Shown one piece after another: positions 7,090 to 16,732 of a stretch of DNA of 46,587 bases. Source of the DNA: an uncultured Candidatus Saccharibacteria bacterium (GTDB lineage: Bacteria > Patescibacteriota > Saccharimonadia > Saccharimonadales > Saccharimonadaceae); the NCBI GenBank assembly GCA_948623715.1, contig CAPHDI010000007.1, positions 1 to 46,587 of the forward strand, written 5' to 3'. The translations under genes were made by a program, and so were the position numbers. Position 1 is the first letter of the stretch; each line of letters begins with the position of its first letter. Below the pieces are notes generated by a model. The model saw only the letters and a list, made by a program, of their open reading frames with translations, was not told the origin of the DNA and ran no database searches.

Positions 7090-8244
7090 ATGCGCCATGA
7101 AGCACATGAGCATCCGTTGGTTTCGATATTGGTTCCGATCTATAATGTGGAGAAGTACTTACCGCAATGTTTGACTAGTTTGTGCAACCAAACTTTAGAA
7201 GATATTGAGATTATTTGTATCAATGATGGCTCGACTGACAGATCGTTAGAAATAATTAAAGAATTTCAAGAGAAAGATCCGCGCATTATTTTGATAGATA
7301 AGGAGAATTCCGGCTACGGCGATAGCATGAACCAGGGTCTGGAGAAGGCGCGAGGTAAATACATTGGAATCGTAGAGTCGGATGACTGGATTGAGGAGAC
7401 GGCCTTCAAGGAGCTCACGGCGATCGCTGAAGAAAGTGATGCCGAAGTTGTGCGGGCGAATTACTTCATGAATAAAGACGGGGTGGATGAGAAGTTTAGT
7501 TATATTCCAACTTATGAGACTAACCACATAATCGATCCGCATCATCATATTTGGATTTTCATGCAGTCACCAGCGATTTGGTCGGCGATCTACCAGCGAG
7601 ACTTTTTGGAAGCGAATAAGATTAAGTTTCTGCCCTCGCCAGGAGCTTCCTATCAGGATACTGGGTTCAACTTCAAGGTCTGGGCGTCAGCACACAAGGC
7701 GCAATTTACAACAGAAGCGTACATACATTATCGCACGGATAATGAGAGTTCTTCGATCAATAATCCTGGAAAAGTCAACTGCGTACTAGATGAATATGAT
7801 GAAATAGAAAAGTTCTTAAAGGAGAATAATTTCTATGAAGAACTGAAGACGACGATGTGGATCGCGAAGGGTTATGCATGTTTTTGGAATGCGCTGAGAT
7901 TAAGTCCGGCGCTAGCGCGAGAGTTTCTCGAGAATGCAGCGAAGGGATATGTCGCAGCAAATAAAGAAGGTCTAGTGCATCCAGAAATGTATCTTGGCGG
8001 GATTCGAGCGATGACAGCAGCACTTGTGCAGAATGATATCAAGGGGGCGGAGAAGATTCTAAAACGCGAGCGTAAACTGACACGAAGAGCTGAGCGAAAA
8101 AGTCGCGCCCTAAAAAATTTGCGACCAAATTATGCAAAGCAAGTCGCCGTGGAAAAGTTAATTTTCCAGTTGGCGGCACAAAACGACGTTTTAGAGCAGC
8201 AGGTGAAGAAGTTACGATGCCAGATGGAGGGACAGAATGAGTAA
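7090..8244 (+). CDS. Family 2 glycosyltransferase
   Basis: 384 residues from the ATG at 7090. I prefer it to an in-frame GTG at 7072 because GAGGAAAG lies upstream of the ATG and the GTG falls within that site. LVSILVPIYNVEKYLPQC, CINDGSTDRS and VESDDWIEE mark the GT2 domain. NSGYGDSMN, IWSAIYQRDFLEANKIKFLPS and HYRTDNESSSINNPGKVNC are almost the same as in the 4402-5397 protein. The C-terminal 60 residues are rich in Lys/Arg and end in a short coiled-coil-like stretch (QNDVLEQQVKKL). It overlaps the next glycosyltransferase gene by eight bases, so the three plus-strand genes 7090-11179 form one operon. Confidence 0.88.
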   Translation: MRHEAHEHPLVSILVPIYNVEKYLPQCLTSLCNQTLEDIEIICINDGSTDRSLEIIKEFQEKDPRIILIDKENSGYGDSMNQGLEKARGKYIGIVESDDWIEETAFKELTAIAEESDAEVVRANYFMNKDGVDEKFSYIPTYETNHIIDPHHHIWIFMQSPAIWSAIYQRDFLEANKIKFLPSPGASYQDTGFNFKVWASAHKAQFTTEAYIHYRTDNESSSINNPGKVNCVLDEYDEIEKFLKENNFYEELKTTMWIAKGYACFWNALRLSPALAREFLENAAKGYVAANKEGLVHPEMYLGGIRAMTAALVQNDIKGAEKILKRERKLTRRAERKSRALKNLRPNYAKQVAVEKLIFQLAAQNDVLEQQVKKLRCQMEGQNE

Positions 8245-9376
8245 GAAAGAAAAAGAATCTAGGAATGCGAAGCCGCTTATTAGCATAGTCGTGCCGGCAC
8301 ATAATACGGAGCGATATTTGGAACGATGCCTTGATTCCCTGGTCAATCAAACTCTAAAAGAGATTGAAATCATCTGCATAGACGACGGATCGACTGACGG
8401 TACGCTTGAGATTCTTGAGGAATATAAGAAGAAGGATAAGCGGGTCAAGATTAAATCAATTCCGCAATCCGGTCTGTCGATAGCACGAAATACCGGTATA
8501 GAGATGGCGACGGCTGAGTATATTATGTTCTGTGATTCGGACGATTATTACGAGCTGGAGACATGCGAAAAGATGCTGGAAGCCATAGAGTCGACAGGTG
8601 CGAGCGTCGTGATTAATGAGATCAATACTGTCTATGAAGCTTACCCGGAGCGGCAACTCTGGGATGAGGAGTATTATAATCTCAGACTGTCGGGATTGCA
8701 GGAGATGAGCAAGAGCGTACTGCAGCAGACAGACGTGGCCTCGACGAATAAAATATTCCGTAGAGATATTATAGATAAGTATAAGATCCGTTTCCCGGAA
8801 GGGCGTTCTTATGAGGACTCTTACTTTTGTTATGCGTATTTCTGTGTCGGGAAAACGGTTTATTATTTGCATGAGCGGCTATATAACTACGTGCGCCACG
8901 AAGGTAGCATCATGGCAACTACATGGGAGAAAGATATTAAACACGACGTAGCAATAGATCACCTGTTTAACGGGATTAAGTTCTTTGAGTTTTTGAAAGA
9001 GCACGGGATTTTTGAGGAATATAGCGATTTGTTCTGGGATCGATTCCTATTTTGCGAAAACTTTACTCTGACTGAAAGCAAGACGAAGCAAAGACGTCAA
9101 GAGGCGCGCGAGGTGGCAACAAAGTTTATTCAGGAGCATAAAAATGAGTTCTATATGGCCGAGCCAGGTGTCCGTGATGCATTGATTGCGATAAACCCGA
9201 AATTATTCTTTATTGACTCCTCGCGGACAAAGAAGGCAATACTAAAGTTTCTACCGACATACCGACTGCAGATCAATAATATCTGGAAACTCGATGCGTT
9301 GATTGAGCGGAATAATTCCCTGCTAAAGGAACTGAAAACCTTGACGACGCAGATAAATCAACGCAAGGAGAAGTAG
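8237..9376 (+). CDS. Family 2 glycosyltransferase
   Basis: 379 residues. ISIVVPAHNTERYLERC, CIDDGSTDGT and MFCDSDDYYE give the GT2 core. SGLSIARNTGIEMA is of the EpsJ/WcaA type and closer to the protein at 389-1471 than to the other three. Like the gene before it, it ends in a charged, probably coiled-coil tail (LDALIERNNSLLKELK), perhaps for association with its neighbour. The gene begins eight bases before the upstream gene ends and stops 3 bases before the next gene, which suggests coupled translation. Its step in glycan assembly is not known. Confidence 0.88.
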   Translation: MSKKEKESRNAKPLISIVVPAHNTERYLERCLDSLVNQTLKEIEIICIDDGSTDGTLEILEEYKKKDKRVKIKSIPQSGLSIARNTGIEMATAEYIMFCDSDDYYELETCEKMLEAIESTGASVVINEINTVYEAYPERQLWDEEYYNLRLSGLQEMSKSVLQQTDVASTNKIFRRDIIDKYKIRFPEGRSYEDSYFCYAYFCVGKTVYYLHERLYNYVRHEGSIMATTWEKDIKHDVAIDHLFNGIKFFEFLKEHGIFEEYSDLFWDRFLFCENFTLTESKTKQRRQEAREVATKFIQEHKNEFYMAEPGVRDALIAINPKLFFIDSSRTKKAILKFLPTYRLQINNIWKLDALIERNNSLLKELKTLTTQINQRKEK

Positions 9377-9379
9377 GAC

Positions 9380-11179
9380 ATGAAATATAAGTTGCAATCG
9401 CTAACCCTGCCGATTGATCCGAAACGTTCGACGTGTCGAGAGCTATTCTATCGGAGTGATAGTGGTATTTTGGACACAGAGGCTGGTACACTAACGCTGG
9501 GGATGGCACAGCATTGCGATTTTGCAACTTATCTAAATGCATGTTCCTGGCAAAAGTGGCAAAAGTATACTTTTGCTCAAGATTTGACGCTAAACTTAGA
9601 GATTGAGGGCGACGTGAAGCTGACTTTGGTCGGCTATAGTCTTGACGGTGAATTTGTGCGAAAAACAGTGGTCGCAACGCAGGATTTCCACACCGAAGAG
9701 CGTACGGAGATTACTTTTAAATATCCAGAAACCGCAGAGCAAATATTAGGCTTCGAGGTAGTAGCCCTATCACCAAAGGTAACGATCTTTGGAGGAGGGT
9801 TTAGCGCGGATATAGATAAGAAAGGCCTAAACCCTGTCACTCTAAGCATCGCGACAACAACTTATAAAAAAGAAGATTTTATCACAAAAAATGTTGCGCT
9901 AATTAAAGAGAACATTCTCACGCAGGATGATGATTTAGCTAAAAGTCTTTATGTACATATCGTAGATAACGGCGAAACGCTGCCGGAAGATATTGCGGGA
10001 CATCCACATATATTCCTACATGCAGCGAAGAATACTGGTGGCTCGGGAGGGTTTTCGCGAGGGATGATAGAATCAATGCAGCAAAAGCCGGAGGTAACAC
10101 ATATCCTGCTGATGGATGACGATGTGTTAGTGTTACCAGAAAGTGTTCGAAGGACATATAACTTGCTTCGGATTCTGCGCCCGGAACATCGGAATGATAT
10201 TATCGCCGGAGCAATGCTCTACTATGAGAACCCATGGCAGCAGCATGAAGATATCGGAATAGTCACTCGAGACAATAATTATGCGCCAGCGAAGCCTGAG
10301 CATGACTTGCGGTCGATTGATAATGTAGTGCGCAATGAACAGATTATGGAGCGGCCAGAAGGGGCCTATTCGGCTTGGTGGTATAGTTGTATGCCGGTTG
10401 AGGTGATACGGAAGTATGGATTGTCATTACCAATTTTCATCCGTGGAGATGATACGGAATATGGGATCCGAACAAAAGCTAACTATATAACTATGAACGG
10501 TATCTGCATTTGGCATATGGGCTTCGCGCAGAAGACTAATATTGCGCTGAAATATTTTGGCATTCGTAATAGCTTAATTATGAGTGCAGCTTCAGAGGTG
10601 ATTTCGGAGGAGAGCGCACTACAGCTGGTGCGAGATACCTATCGTACAGAAATTTTGCGGTTTAATTATGCGATGGCTGATTTGGTATTAACGGCTTTTG
10701 AGGATTTCTTACAGGGGCCGCAGCACTTAGCGCAAATTAATAATGCTGAAAAAATGAAGTTCTATTCTGCGCAAAATGTTCAACTCGTGCCGGCGGCGAA
10801 GCTAGACGGGGCGACGAATTTCGATTTGGCTGATTCCCCGCTAAGTATAATTGAACGATATTACTTGAAGATAACGGCAAATGGACAAAAGTTCCATTCT
10901 GACAAGGTTCATAAGTCTAGTGCAGGCTATACCGTACATAATGGTGGCTTACTGCCAAAACATATTGTGGCTTGCGACAGAGTAATAGCGATTACTCCAG
11001 AAAAAACTGAAGGGATACTACTGAAAAAAGATATAGAAAAGTTTCGCAGCCTAGAGAAACGTTATAAAAAGGCAATGCGTCTATACAAAAAATCTGGTCA
11101 GGAGATAAGGCAAGATTACGCCAAGATGCGTGATGAGATAACTTCAGAAAAGTATTGGCGGGATTATTTAGGTATCTAG
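9380..11179 (+). CDS. GlfT2-like galactofuranosyltransferase
   Basis: 599 residues, close to the length of mycobacterial GlfT2. Residues 1 to about 150 resemble the N-terminal beta-sandwich of that family. The GT-A domain follows (TLSIATTTYKKEDFITKNV), with the metal motif DDD at 246-248, the catalytic-type pair in FIRGDDTEYGIR (Asp 357-358; GlfT2 has FIKWDDAEYG) and the conserved His in CIWHMGF (379). The last about 170 residues are basic and helical. It would polymerise galactofuranose from UDP-Galf made by the Glf protein encoded at 1479-2711, which supports a galactofuran chain in the exported glycan. Third gene of the 7090-11179 operon. Linkage specificity cannot be read from sequence. 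Confidence 0.87.
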   Translation: MKYKLQSLTLPIDPKRSTCRELFYRSDSGILDTEAGTLTLGMAQHCDFATYLNACSWQKWQKYTFAQDLTLNLEIEGDVKLTLVGYSLDGEFVRKTVVATQDFHTEERTEITFKYPETAEQILGFEVVALSPKVTIFGGGFSADIDKKGLNPVTLSIATTTYKKEDFITKNVALIKENILTQDDDLAKSLYVHIVDNGETLPEDIAGHPHIFLHAAKNTGGSGGFSRGMIESMQQKPEVTHILLMDDDVLVLPESVRRTYNLLRILRPEHRNDIIAGAMLYYENPWQQHEDIGIVTRDNNYAPAKPEHDLRSIDNVVRNEQIMERPEGAYSAWWYSCMPVEVIRKYGLSLPIFIRGDDTEYGIRTKANYITMNGICIWHMGFAQKTNIALKYFGIRNSLIMSAASEVISEESALQLVRDTYRTEILRFNYAMADLVLTAFEDFLQGPQHLAQINNAEKMKFYSAQNVQLVPAAKLDGATNFDLADSPLSIIERYYLKITANGQKFHSDKVHKSSAGYTVHNGGLLPKHIVACDRVIAITPEKTEGILLKKDIEKFRSLEKRYKKAMRLYKKSGQEIRQDYAKMRDEITSEKYWRDYLGI

Positions 11180-11185
11180 AGAATA

Positions 11186-13819
11186 TTAGTCTCGTCGCTT
11201 AGATTTCTTATCAAAAAGCGCAATGCCGATAACACCCAGAATGCCGATAAAGGTCCCCATAGTACCGACCAATAGCCCGGGCTCATGATAAGTCATTTTG
11301 ATTTGATTGTCGCCGGGGACTAGAGGTATGGCGTAGAAAGTGCCAGCGATAAGTTGGGGCTCGATCGGCTCGCCATTGCGAGTGATAGTCCAGCCGCGGT
11401 CATAAGTCATGGAAATGAAGAGTATCTGATCTGTATTTGAAGCCTCGGCATTGATGAGGACTTCGGTCTGCTCGAAACTGCTATTAGTTACGGACGAATT
11501 GCTTCTAATCTTGTCAGAAACTTTTGCTAATAAGTCGAGGTCGAGAGCATAAAACTGCTCCTGGCCGGAGGCGATATGGTAGGAGAGTTGAGACTGTAAC
11601 TCAATCGTAGCGGAAGTATCGTCCGATCGCGTAGGAATATAGAAGACAGAGGGAGACAGGCCACCATTGTCGGTATTGGTGCCGCGAGCGTAGATGGTGG
11701 CATATTCTCCGTTGACATCCATGACCATATCTGGGTTACAATCAGAGGCAGGAATATTACCGTAGATGGCGTAGTTGCCTTTCGGAATTTTAAGTTGATA
11801 TTTTTGCGGTTTTCCTTGGATTACGTCGCCTTCCTGGACAAGTACAAAGTCGAGTGGACGATAAAGCTCAACTTTTTCACCGACGAGTTTACTAAATAAC
11901 TCATTTTGATATATGAAAGGATTGTCGGTGTTGGTAATTTTTAAGACATAGTCGTTATCCGGAAAAGTTAATGCCATCGGTAGAGCGTAGGGATTCTCAT
12001 AAATTTGCCGGCCGGTAGGGTTTTCTGGCTGATCGGGGAGAAGCTTGAGGCCATTGATATTATAGTCGGAGATGAGGTATTTTACGCCGAGTAGCGAGTC
12101 GGCGGCAATGATGGAGGTAGTAATGATGTTATTGAGATTGTAGACTTTACGATAGCCTAAATTCTCTAGGAGGCTAAGCTGAATATCCTTCGGCAAAGAG
12201 GTGTAGCTGGCAATAGATTTATATCCATAGGCGAGAGGTTCGTTAAAATTAGCAGATTCACGATGCTCGGTAATGTAATGTGAAGAAGTCTGCGAAATAC
12301 GATACTCACCAGCATCGTATTCGCCGATAAAGTCAATGCTACTAGCGGTCTGACTGGTGTATGCAGAGAGGTCAGTGGTAGTGACTTCCTGGAATCTGCG
12401 AATAATAAGAAAGGATTCTGCGCTCAGCTCGATGACCGCAAGGGCCACGATAAGTCCGATCCCGAGGCGTTTATTTTTATAATATAAATAAAATGCAAAA
12501 CTAGTTGCTATGAGGAAGATAGCCGTAGCATAGACCAGAGTCGTACTCTGCGTTGGTTGACTATAGTGAATCACAATCATAAGACTGGCGAGAAGCAGTC
12601 CAACTTTAATAAAATTACGTCCGTCTTCGGCTGAAGCACGGCAAAAGTAGTAAGCCGACATAAATAAAATTCCAGCAATGGCGACATAGGAATAGCGATA
12701 CCAGTAAGATCCTACGCCTTCTAGCATAGAAAACAACATAACGAGAGGCTGCCAGTAGAAAATAAGAAGAAGGATAACTGCAAAAATAGCGAAGATAATT
12801 TTCTTGTGTATAGCGATATGTTTTGATAGGAATAGCATAATGGCGCCTAGAATTGCCAGGCTACCACAAAATAACGAGACCGCACCGTAGATACTATCGG
12901 CGCCAAGCGAGTAGCGTTCGATCGCAGACGGAAATTGGCCAACAAAAGTCGGAGTGAGGAGATCACGAAGCTGCAGAGTGCTATGCCCGGTACTTAAAAC
13001 GTTTAGAACCGTGGGGATGAAAAGGACACTACTAATAAGTACGCCGATTGCCATACTGATGATAAATTTTCCAAAAGTAGATAAGATAGTCCTATAATTA
13101 GTTTTCCATTCTGGTGCATACTTCAGGGCGATTTCTAGGCAGAACCAGATAATTGCAAAGAGGCAGTCGATACCGCCGGTGTACCAGTTAAAAAGAATCG
13201 TGAGGCCGACAGTAGCTGCAAGAAATGCCCCCTTGCGGTCGCGGACTAATCGTGAAACACCGAGGAGAATAAGCGGGAGCATATAGACGCCGTCCAGCCA
13301 CATGATATTGCTAGACTGGGCGAGCATATACTGGCTAAGGCCGTAACTAGCAGATAATAAGATGACGACAATGCATTTCGGCCAGCTAATGATAAGGTCA
13401 CCACTTGAGAGATGTTTTTGGAAACGCCAGGTCAAGAAAACAGCAAAGAAGCTGGCGGCAAGAATAACTTTAATAATAAATAAAATATTGAAAAAGAGAC
13501 CCAAGTCACCTTGTGGGAAAAATATGGCAAGGATGTTTAGGGGAGAGGCAAGATAGTAAGCAAACAATGCGAGACCGGAGCCACCTAAACCTTTTGCAAA
13601 ACTAAAGAGTAAACCATCTTTACCAAAAATAACTTGACGTAAGTAAGAAAAGAAGTCGAGATACTGAATCCGTGCGTCAGCGACAGCGATGACTTTGTCG
13701 CCAAAGGGGGCGTAGCCGAGTACACACATGGCGAATAAGGCGATAGCTCCCGCCAGAACACCGGCGACAACCACAGCGAATAACTTCCAGTGCTTTTGCA
13801 ACTTCCCTGATAAATTCAT
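11186..13819 (-). CDS. YfhO-family multi-membrane protein
   Basis: 877 residues with about 12 to 13 membrane helices in the first 480 residues and one at the C-terminus (LVGTMGTFIGILGVIGIALF). FSFAKGLGGSGLALFAYYL and LSASYGLSQYMLAQSSNIMWLD are the conserved early loops of YfhO (PF09586-type). Between helices lies a large extracytoplasmic beta-rich domain (about 490-840). Gram-positive YfhO proteins are GT-C-like and add sugars to wall polymers on the outer face of the membrane. The extended TGT-TATAAT at 13837-13829 leaves nine bases to the ATG and no Shine-Dalgarno is present. It converges with the GlfT2-like gene six bases away. Confidence 0.9.
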   Translation of the reverse strand: MNLSGKLQKHWKLFAVVVAGVLAGAIALFAMCVLGYAPFGDKVIAVADARIQYLDFFSYLRQVIFGKDGLLFSFAKGLGGSGLALFAYYLASPLNILAIFFPQGDLGLFFNILFIIKVILAASFFAVFLTWRFQKHLSSGDLIISWPKCIVVILLSASYGLSQYMLAQSSNIMWLDGVYMLPLILLGVSRLVRDRKGAFLAATVGLTILFNWYTGGIDCLFAIIWFCLEIALKYAPEWKTNYRTILSTFGKFIISMAIGVLISSVLFIPTVLNVLSTGHSTLQLRDLLTPTFVGQFPSAIERYSLGADSIYGAVSLFCGSLAILGAIMLFLSKHIAIHKKIIFAIFAVILLLIFYWQPLVMLFSMLEGVGSYWYRYSYVAIAGILFMSAYYFCRASAEDGRNFIKVGLLLASLMIVIHYSQPTQSTTLVYATAIFLIATSFAFYLYYKNKRLGIGLIVALAVIELSAESFLIIRRFQEVTTTDLSAYTSQTASSIDFIGEYDAGEYRISQTSSHYITEHRESANFNEPLAYGYKSIASYTSLPKDIQLSLLENLGYRKVYNLNNIITTSIIAADSLLGVKYLISDYNINGLKLLPDQPENPTGRQIYENPYALPMALTFPDNDYVLKITNTDNPFIYQNELFSKLVGEKVELYRPLDFVLVQEGDVIQGKPQKYQLKIPKGNYAIYGNIPASDCNPDMVMDVNGEYATIYARGTNTDNGGLSPSVFYIPTRSDDTSATIELQSQLSYHIASGQEQFYALDLDLLAKVSDKIRSNSSVTNSSFEQTEVLINAEASNTDQILFISMTYDRGWTITRNGEPIEPQLIAGTFYAIPLVPGDNQIKMTYHEPGLLVGTMGTFIGILGVIGIALFDKKSKRRD

Positions 13820-13828
13820 GATAGTTAA

Positions 13829-13837
13829 ATTATAACA
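13829..13837 (-). promoter_or_regulatory. Extended -10 promoter of the YfhO gene
   Basis: TGT-TATAAT on the minus strand, nine bases from the ATG at 13819. It predicts a leader of about two bases or none. Confidence 0.55.
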
Positions 13838-13878
13838 TATAATACTCTGGGAAGTACGCCCTTAAGAGAAGTTCGTAA

Positions 13879-16092
13879 CTATCTGGCAATAAAGGACCAC
13901 TTTTGCGCACTAGTATTGGCATCGTAGGTCCAAATCTGGACATTCGTGCCATTCGCAGTACCACTATTACTAACATCTAGGGCATAGCTAGGGTGGCAGG
14001 CGTTAAGGATCGTATATTTCGAGTCACCATTTTCGAGGATTTGCCAGCGCTGAGCGCAACTCTGGTTGGAAGAGAAAAGGTGAATGTTGGTACCATTAGC
14101 CATTTTTGCATCAAAGATATCGAGAGACTTCTGAGACTTCGGATTCGTAATACTATAAGTGCCGGTCTGATTGTTTCTGGTCAGGGTCCACTCCTGGGCG
14201 ATAGTTTCGGGATTATAATTCCAAATCTGGATATTCGTACCGTTCTCGACGCCAGCATCGGAGAGGTCGAGGACTTTATTAAGCTGTGCGCCGGAGACGG
14301 CTGACTTAATCGTATACTCACCATCCTCTAGAACTGGCATGGCTTGTAATTGCCAGCGCTGAGCGGCAGTCCGATGATCGTAGCGCCAAAGTTGAATATT
14401 GCTACCATTGGCAAGATTTGCGCTTGATAGATCTAATGCCATGGTCGAATTACAGGCTGAGAGCAGAGTATATTCTCCGGTCGCAACTTCGACAATCTGC
14501 CAGCGCTGAGCGCAACTCTGGTTGGAAGAGAAAAGTTGAATATTAGTACCGTTTTTCATCCTGGCATCGAAGACGTCAAGGGATTTCTGATTGACAGGAT
14601 TAGTGATAATATAATCACTGGTACTAGCGTTATAAGTAAACTGCCACTTTTGCGCTAGAGTTTTATTATTATTCCAGATTTGAATATTTGCACCATTGCG
14701 GCTAGATCCATCGAAGATGTCGATCGCCTTAGAATCGGACATACTACTTGTGAGAGTATAGATCCCGTCCGAAATAGTCTGACCGGCACGAAGAGTCCAT
14801 TGCTGAGCGGAAGTGCCATCAAAAATGTACATTTCAACATTAGTGCCAGCAATTGTGTTGCCACCAGCAACATCAAGGACCATACCTCCAGTACAAACCG
14901 ATTCAATAACTAACTTATCGTTGTCGGTGTTGTAGATTTTCCATTGGCTGGAGCAGTTGGCACTATTACTATTGTGGACATTGGTTTTCAAATCAACTTC
15001 AGTACTGGCAACGCTGAGCTGGCGACCAGTGGAGATATTCGTAATAGTATAATAACCAGTGTTAGAGTCACGGCGGAATTGCCAACGCTGAGTCTTATCG
15101 GATTCATCGAAAGAAGCGATAACGGCATTATTGCCACTGAGGCCGAGCGAGCGATTACTACTTACAGAAGACATGAGGCTATATGTGCCGTCTGGGATTG
15201 TAACTAATTCCCCGTCGACTGCGGCCTGGGTGCTACCAAACCAATCAGTGAAGTAAAGATAGAAGTTACGGTTGCCATAGGCAGAACAGACGTCGCCAGT
15301 GCCATAGCCGGCGTTTAGGGCGGCATTATTCGGCTGATACGGAGTGTAACGATAGAGAGCAGCGGTGGCGCGGTTGGCAATCTTAACAGTAGTACCGCCA
15401 CAACTAGAAGAAGGGTGATAGCCGACATAGACATAACTCCCCTCAGGATACATGACGTAGCCATGATCAAGGGTGTAGCGGAAGAGCTCAGCAGCGCGGT
15501 AAATTTGATTCTTGAAGCCGTAATATTTCGAGTCACAGGCGGCGGTATCGGGACAACCGTAACCGGTGGCTTGACGATAATCGTGACTATTCGGGACTTT
15601 ATCAGTAATAAGACTGGACTCCTTCTGAAGGAGGACGAGGAGAACTTGAGGGTTAATCTTATTCTTCTGAGCGGCATCATAAATAATCTCGGCAGCAGTC
15701 ATGCCAGAGCCGATAACTTCGCCATCGCCAAATTTTTCCTCGGCCATGCAGACGAAATGACCATTATAAGGCTCGCCCTCCCAGTGCCAGGTAATACTAG
15801 GATGAGTACTAGTATATTGAAGATATAAGTTATAGTCGCGATTATCACACTTATTTTTGCTGCTGAGAAAGTTCTGAATTTCGGCAAGAGTCATGGAACT
15901 GTAGTTCCCCATCACGGCGTCACTAATAATGTTGCCTGGGTCAAAGTTGCTTAAATTAGCGGCGGAGGAAGAGTGCATATCGCTAGTCGCAAAAAATGAC
16001 ATAACAGTGGCCATACAAAAAACAAAAATTACAAAAACTAAGTTACGATATTTATGAAACTCTTCTTTAGTCTTATAAATAAATCGATTCAT
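13879..16092 (-). CDS. Secreted lysozyme-like protein with three ricin-type lectin domains
   Basis: 737 residues. A cytoplasmic start and hydrophobic segment (about 17-36, LVFVIFVFCMATVMSFFA) form a signal anchor. Residues about 50-285 hold a lytic-transglycosylase/glucosaminidase-like region with LVLLQKESSLI as the probable catalytic Glu site and the ending GNRNFYLYFTDWFG seen in secreted actinobacterial and CPR proteins. Residues about 293-737 contain three ricin-B-type trefoils with many QRW/QKW motifs and repeated LDIFDAKMANGTNI units; trefoils 2 and 3 are duplicates. The lectin part should bind galactose-type or other surface sugars on itself or a host cell. AGGAGC precedes the ATG. Substrate and target are inferred only. 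Confidence 0.8.
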   Translation of the reverse strand: MNRFIYKTKEEFHKYRNLVFVIFVFCMATVMSFFATSDMHSSSAANLSNFDPGNIISDAVMGNYSSMTLAEIQNFLSSKNKCDNRDYNLYLQYTSTHPSITWHWEGEPYNGHFVCMAEEKFGDGEVIGSGMTAAEIIYDAAQKNKINPQVLLVLLQKESSLITDKVPNSHDYRQATGYGCPDTAACDSKYYGFKNQIYRAAELFRYTLDHGYVMYPEGSYVYVGYHPSSSCGGTTVKIANRATAALYRYTPYQPNNAALNAGYGTGDVCSAYGNRNFYLYFTDWFGSTQAAVDGELVTIPDGTYSLMSSVSSNRSLGLSGNNAVIASFDESDKTQRWQFRRDSNTGYYTITNISTGRQLSVASTEVDLKTNVHNSNSANCSSQWKIYNTDNDKLVIESVCTGGMVLDVAGGNTIAGTNVEMYIFDGTSAQQWTLRAGQTISDGIYTLTSSMSDSKAIDIFDGSSRNGANIQIWNNNKTLAQKWQFTYNASTSDYIITNPVNQKSLDVFDARMKNGTNIQLFSSNQSCAQRWQIVEVATGEYTLLSACNSTMALDLSSANLANGSNIQLWRYDHRTAAQRWQLQAMPVLEDGEYTIKSAVSGAQLNKVLDLSDAGVENGTNIQIWNYNPETIAQEWTLTRNNQTGTYSITNPKSQKSLDIFDAKMANGTNIHLFSSNQSCAQRWQILENGDSKYTILNACHPSYALDVSNSGTANGTNVQIWTYDANTSAQKWSFIAR
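14042..14535. repeat. Internal duplication in the lectin gene
   Basis: An identical 38-base segment occurs at 14042-14079 and 14498-14535, a period of 456 bases (152 codons), within longer similar stretches. It marks a recent duplication or gene conversion of trefoil domains 2 and 3. Confidence 0.88.
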
Positions 16093-16142
16093 TTATGTTG
16101 CTCCTGTTTAGTGTTGGTTTTTGTTTTGTGCTGATTTTATGA

Positions 16143-16709
16143 TCAAATCGTAACTTCGTCGGTGATAACTCCGCGTTTGTCGTCGCCAGTCACGATAACT
16201 TCAATCTGATATACTCCACTGTCGAGGCCGTCGACGGAAAGATTAAAGGGGCCGCAAACCGAAGTAGTGACATCTGGAGTCGCAACAGCAGAAGCGGTGC
16301 GGAGAATCGCGTCGCCACGTTTGAGGTTGTAGATGCACTGACCGTCGGCAGAAAGGTATTGATTAATACTGACGGCAGAATGAAGAGTGCTAGTCTCAGG
16401 ATCAATATCTTTATAGACGATAACGCCAGTCAACTCTCCGAGCGTATTAGGATCTTCACCTTCGTAGCTAGGAGCTTTATCTTCGAGTGGCGGCTCGGTA
16501 GGCCGATCATCTGTACCTGGTGCATCATCGTCAGGCTTCGTGACGGAAGTGCCAGGGCGAGAAGAATCGGGCTCGGTAGTGGAAGTCGGATTGAGGTTTT
16601 TAAAAATCAGAACAGTCACAATGCCAATAACGGCCACAAGCAAGAGGAAGCCTCCAACAATGAGAGGGCGACGGTAGGGCGGGACACGATGCTTGGACGA
16701 ATTTGACAT
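16143..16709 (-). CDS. Small membrane-anchored extracytoplasmic protein, unknown function
   Basis: 188 residues. A short basic N-terminus (HRVPPYRRP), one membrane segment (about 14-34, LIVGGFLLLVAVIGIVTVLIF), a Pro/Asp/Thr-rich linker (about 40-80) and a C-terminal beta-rich domain of about 100 residues. The last part (DGLDSGVYQIEVIVTGDD) resembles an immunoglobulin-like strand pattern. I do not recognise a family. It lies between the LexA-like gene (24 bases upstream) and the lectin gene, and may share the LexA-like gene's promoter. It ends with TGA. Confidence 0.7.
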   Translation of the reverse strand: MSNSSKHRVPPYRRPLIVGGFLLLVAVIGIVTVLIFKNLNPTSTTEPDSSRPGTSVTKPDDDAPGTDDRPTEPPLEDKAPSYEGEDPNTLGELTGVIVYKDIDPETSTLHSAVSINQYLSADGQCIYNLKRGDAILRTASAVATPDVTTSVCGPFNLSVDGLDSGVYQIEVIVTGDDKRGVITDEVTI

Positions 16710-16732
16710 GACTTACTCCTAAGTCCATCATA

